Shown here: piece by piece, positions 60,947-64,000 of the stretch
Layout: every line of letters starts with the position of its first letter
Numbering within the stretch: the stretch's first letter is position 1
Source of the DNA: an uncultured Bacilli bacterium
GTDB lineage: Bacteria > Bacillota_I > Bacilli_A > RF39 > UBA660
Length of the DNA: 64,000 bases
Direction: 5' to 3'
NCBI GenBank assembly: GCA_934098395.1
Contig: CAKOOM010000002.1
Location: forward strand, 186,001 to 250,000
Notes under the pieces: generated by a model
What the model was told of the DNA's origin: nothing
The model's database searches: none
Seen by the model: only the letters and a program-made list of their open reading frames with translations
Translations under genes and position numbers: made by a program

Positions 60947-62734
60947 TTATATACTTCTTTTAAACATTTTTTCTAGTTCATAGATTGAAAAGTGAATTAT
61001 TGCTGGTCGTCCATGGGGACAATTATATGGGTTTTTGCATTTTCTTAGATCACTTATAAGGGATTCCATTGATGGTTTATCAATATAGGTGTTAGCTTTA
61101 ATACTCATTTTACAACTTACCATTTTGGCTAAATTGTCATTAAATTTTTCTAAAGTGAAATCGGTTCCTTTTGATAAAATTAATTCAATAATTTTTTGCA
61201 TTGTTTCTTCTTCATAACCAGATTTGAACCATGTAGGATGACTTAATACTCTGAATGATGAGATACCAAATTCTTCAATTTCGATATTTAAAGAGTTAAG
61301 AATATCAATATTTTCTTTGATTTTTAAATACTCATTTTTAGGTAGTTCAATAACAATTGGAACTAGTGGAGAAACGGTATTTCCTGTTGGATGGCTTAAT
61401 TCATAGCTTACTTTTTCGTAATTTACTCTTTCTTTAGCAGCATGCTGATCAATTAAGTATATTCCTTGTTCGTTTTCACAGACGATATACGTTCCGAGTA
61501 ATAAACCTACGGGATATAATTCAGGTAACTTATCTTTTTCGGTAACGGTTTTTACTTCACTTAATTCTTCGAGTAATTCAGCAGGTATTTCATCTTGATT
61601 ATTAAAGTTTACAAGGTTTGTTAATTTTTCTTGATATGCAGATGATTCGCTGACTTGATTAGACTCTTCTCTTTCAATATTTAAAGTTAAATTTTCATAT
61701 GTTTTAGATGGTGATTCTTTGACTAGGTTTATTGTTGGAATTAATAACTTGTTTTTTAGGGATGTATCAATAAGTTCTTTTATTAATTTATTTAATTCAT
61801 CAAAGTTACTAAATTTAATATCTAATTTTGAAGGATGGATGTTTACATCTAATAAACTAGGATCACACTCAATTATAAGAGCACATATTGGATATCTAGT
61901 GTCTTCTTTATAATTGCTATAAGCTTCATTGATTGAGCGATATAGAGTGGTATTTTTTACTACTCTACCATTTACGATTGTTGTCATATGGTTTCTACTT
62001 GAACGAGTTACTTCAGGAAGAGAAATGTATCCGGTAATTAAATAATCTGAATTGCTTCCTTCGACTTTAATCATCTTTTTTGTTATATCTAAATTGTAGA
62101 TGCTGTTAATTACTTTAAGTAAATTACCGGTTCCGGAAGTTTCTCTAATGGCTTTACCATCGTTTATTAGTTTGAATCTAATGAAAGGATAAGACAAGGC
62201 TATTTTGTCAACGTACTCAATAACATTAGCAAGTTCGGCATAACTGCTTGATAAGTGTTTTAATCTAGCTGGGGTATTATAAAAGAGATTGGTTATTTTG
62301 AATGTTGAACCAACTCTTGCTGCCATACTTTTTTCTTCGAGTAATTTTCCACCTTTAATGTGAATGTATGTACCTACTTCTTGATCTTTGTGGCAGGTAG
62401 TTAATTCAACTTCGGATACGGCTGAAATTGATGGTAGGGCTTCACCTCTGAATCCTAGGGAATGAATATTGAATAAGTCGTCGTCATCATATATTTTGCT
62501 TGTAGCATGTCTTTGAAAAGCAAGTATGGCATCCGCTTGTTCCATTCCAATACCGTTATCAGTTATTTTTATTTCTCTAAGTCCTGACTCTTTTAATTCT
62601 ATAATTATTTCGTCGCTGTTTGCATCTATAGAGTTTTCTATTAATTCTTTTACAATGGATACGACTCTTTCTACAACTTCACCGGCTGCTATTTTGTTAG
62701 CTAGAATATCGTCCATTACTTTTATTACTGCCAT
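60947..62734 (-). CDS. mutL: DNA mismatch repair protein MutL
   Basis: 595 residues. GHKL ATPase motifs: KIAAGEVVERVVSIVKELIENSIDA, DNGIGM and HSLGFRGEALPSISAVS. C-terminal latent endonuclease motif DQHAAKERVNYE, plus SCKMSIKAN and CPHGRP, so it is the nicking type found where MutH is absent. ATG at 62734 follows TAGGTGAT; an in-frame GTG at 62743 is inside the site. Followed by miaA 15 bases later. Confidence 0.96.
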   Translation of the reverse strand: MAVIKVMDDILANKIAAGEVVERVVSIVKELIENSIDANSDEIIIELKESGLREIKITDNGIGMEQADAILAFQRHATSKIYDDDDLFNIHSLGFRGEALPSISAVSEVELTTCHKDQEVGTYIHIKGGKLLEEKSMAARVGSTFKITNLFYNTPARLKHLSSSYAELANVIEYVDKIALSYPFIRFKLINDGKAIRETSGTGNLLKVINSIYNLDITKKMIKVEGSNSDYLITGYISLPEVTRSSRNHMTTIVNGRVVKNTTLYRSINEAYSNYKEDTRYPICALIIECDPSLLDVNIHPSKLDIKFSNFDELNKLIKELIDTSLKNKLLIPTINLVKESPSKTYENLTLNIEREESNQVSESSAYQEKLTNLVNFNNQDEIPAELLEELSEVKTVTEKDKLPELYPVGLLLGTYIVCENEQGIYLIDQHAAKERVNYEKVSYELSHPTGNTVSPLVPIVIELPKNEYLKIKENIDILNSLNIEIEEFGISSFRVLSHPTWFKSGYEEETMQKIIELILSKGTDFTLEKFNDNLAKMVSCKMSIKANTYIDKPSMESLISDLRKCKNPYNCPHGRPAIIHFSIYELEKMFKRSI

Positions 62735-62782
62735 TTTTATCACCTACGTTTATTTTATCAAAAAAGGTAAAAGATGTAAATA

Positions 62783-62816
62783 AAAAGAAAATAATCATTT
62801 GGAATTATTTTCTTTT
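62783..62816 (-). terminator. terminator of the YihY/BrkB gene
   Basis: AAAAGAAAATAAT/ATTATTTTCTTTT stem of 13 bp, eight-base loop; it overlaps the gene's stop. Confidence 0.75.
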
Positions 62817-63751
62817 GTTTCTGGAGTTTTCTTTTTTACTTCTTTGGTTTCTTTTTTAACTGGGGCTACTTTTTTTACTTGCTTCTTTGTTTTCTTTTTG
62901 GCAAGTTGTTCTTCGATAAGTTTAGCTTGTTCTAATAGTTCAGCATCTTCTTTTCTTGAAACGTTAATAGCCATTCCTAGAACAAATATATATGACAAGA
63001 AATATACCCATACCATTAAAATGATTATTGATGATAAATTGCCATATAATATGTCATATCTAGCAAAGTATGTAATATAAAATTTAAATATTACAGTAGC
63101 TAAAGCCCACATTATAGTAGTAAATAAGGCACCATAGGTAGTTTCCTTACTTTGAATTAGTTTACTTGGAGCCATGGTATATATTAATTTTATGTTGAAA
63201 TAAATAATTAATAATGTTAAGGGCCACTTGATTATATTAAAGAATACTATGAATGTATCTGTATATCCTTCGAATAGTTTAGCGCTTTGTATTAATACTA
63301 AGATATTATCACCAAATATTGGGACAATTATTAGGAATACGAATAAGATTATAATTATTAAAAGTAATATTATTGAAGTTATTCTTCCTTTTAACCAGTC
63401 CGTATTTTTAATTTTGTAAAGAGTATTAGAGGTAGTTATAACGGCATAAGTACCATTAGATGCAAGGATAAATGCAGCAATGTTAAAGAAACCGACGCTT
63501 TTATCGAAACCTTTACCTGATATTACATCAATTATTATTTCACTTACTTGTTCGGGCATCATGTTTTTTACAAAATTAGATACTAAATCAATTGAAATAT
63601 TCATGCTGGAAGCAAATAATACTACTATAGTTAGAAGTGGTATTATAGCTAGAATTATATAGAAGGCAATATTACCTGGTAATATTGCCATTTCTGGTTT
63701 TTGTAATATTTTAATTAATTTTTTTAGATACCCCTTAATTTTTTCTTTCAT
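62795..63751 (-). CDS. YihY/virulence factor BrkB family membrane protein
   Basis: 318 residues with about six membrane segments (25-48, 90-110, 126-148, 166-190, 202-225, 238-262), the family motifs GNIAFYIILAIIPLLTIVV and ILASNGTYAVITTSNTLY, and a Lys/Glu-rich cytoplasmic tail of about 50 residues. These proteins are often mis-named RNase BN; the role is unclear. It starts 10 bases after the preceding gene. Confidence 0.88.
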   Translation of the reverse strand: MKEKIKGYLKKLIKILQKPEMAILPGNIAFYIILAIIPLLTIVVLFASSMNISIDLVSNFVKNMMPEQVSEIIIDVISGKGFDKSVGFFNIAAFILASNGTYAVITTSNTLYKIKNTDWLKGRITSIILLLIIIILFVFLIIVPIFGDNILVLIQSAKLFEGYTDTFIVFFNIIKWPLTLLIIYFNIKLIYTMAPSKLIQSKETTYGALFTTIMWALATVIFKFYITYFARYDILYGNLSSIIILMVWVYFLSYIFVLGMAINVSRKEDAELLEQAKLIEEQLAKKKTKKQVKKVAPVKKETKEVKKKTPETKENNSK

Positions 63752-63761
63752 AAAATCACCG

Positions 63762-64000
63762 TTATAGTTTTTCTTTTGCTTGTCTCATTGATAATGTTGC
63801 TTCGTTGATGGCATCATCGATTGTTTTTACGTTATCTAGTATCATACTGTAACCTAGGGTTGCTCCAAATTCATGTGGTAAATTTTTAAATTCTTTACTC
63901 AATTTTCTAGTGTACTCAATTACTTTCTTTTCATCGTATCCGACCATATATACAAGGAATTCATTACCATCTGTTCTAACGATATCCGTGTTTTCTTCTT
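63762..64000 (-). CDS. C-terminal end of a degenerate GGDEF-domain protein; runs off the window
   Basis: The frame is open upstream to base 64000. It reads TDIVRTDGNEFLVYMVGYDEKKVIEY then FGATLGYSMIL and AINEATLSMRQAKEKL, the end of a GGDEF domain: the motif position is DGNEF in place of GGDEF. The substituted signature suggests a non-cyclase, possibly nucleotide-binding regulator. About 79 residues are visible; the start and other domains lie outside. Confidence 0.7.
   Translation of the reverse strand, partial: EENTDIVRTDGNEFLVYMVGYDEKKVIEYTRKLSKEFKNLPHEFGATLGYSMILDNVKTIDDAINEATLSMRQAKEKL

Noticed and set aside
1..64000. CRISPR array, rRNA genes, or complete insertion sequence
   Set aside because: No regularly spaced repeats, no rRNA core sequences and no intact transposase frame were seen on either strand.

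Overview
The window looks like a chromosomal segment from a low-GC, strictly fermentative or anaerobic member of the Bacillota (class Bacilli), probably one of the reduced, uncultured gut lineages related to RF39 or Erysipelotrichales. The evidence is strong AT bias, AAGGAGG-type ribosome binding sites, sigma-A promoters of the TTGACA-17-TATAAT type, a T-box leader on ileS, the recU-PBP1 pair, AddAB, an oxygen-sensitive class III ribonucleotide reductase, pyruvate phosphate dikinase and a PduL-type phosphotransacylase. TGA is used as a stop codon, so the code appears standard. Wall genes (PBP1, DD-carboxypeptidase, FemABX transferase, PgeF, MdoB/LtaS-like transferase) show a walled cell rather than a true mollicute. 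The lineage assignment is inference.

Layout. 1-5.1 kb (minus): addA (partial) and addB, a DUF2798 protein, an AI-2E family permease and rpoZ. 5.3-13.3 kb: an M15 peptidase, tRNA-Ser(GCU), recU-PBP1, a glycosyltransferase and a two-component system. 13.3-15.1 kb is a small accessory spot around ssrA (tmRNA): a holin-like pair on one side, and a small orphan ORF plus a 5'-truncated CHAT-protease remnant on the other. 15.1-23.8 kb: a repetitive beta-rich protein, a candidate small RNA, pgeF, an MdoB/LtaS-like enzyme, PAP2, tmcAL and a FemABX protein. 23.8-33.3 kb (minus): a TGS-uridine-kinase-like protein, nrdG, a separate 57-codon glycyl-radical peptide, nrdD, and ileS with its T-box.

33.3-36 kb is the most unusual part. 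A 677-residue secreted protein ends in a formylglycine-generating-enzyme-like/C-type-lectin-like domain. Its last ~110 bp are about 59% GC and packed with NNC codons at loop positions, which looks like the variable region of a diversity-generating retroelement target. No reverse transcriptase or template repeat lies in the window. Just downstream are a 13-bp perfect inverted repeat and one copy of a 61-bp repeat carrying an extended -10 promoter; the second copy lies about 10 kb away at 43.55 kb.

36-43.3 kb: parE, a lone ABC transmembrane protein, pduL, a gerQ homologue, a LemA protein and several unknown membrane proteins. 43.8-48.7 kb (minus) is a string of small accessory enzymes (MazG-like, alpha/beta hydrolase, Nudix, DUF1697, GNAT, methyltransferase, ORF6N) with the repeat at its downstream edge. 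48.8-56.8 kb: ppdK, tdk, a tyrosine recombinase, an ABC exporter and rnc. 57-58.9 kb: a lipoprotein with a ZnuA fold that has lost its metal ligands and gained a LysM insert, followed by a transglutaminase-like protein. 58.9-64 kb (minus): a divergent kinase-like protein, miaA, mutL, a YihY/BrkB protein and the end of a degenerate GGDEF protein.

All calls come from reading the sequence; no database search was run. Family names rest on recognised motifs, and hand counts are stated as such.
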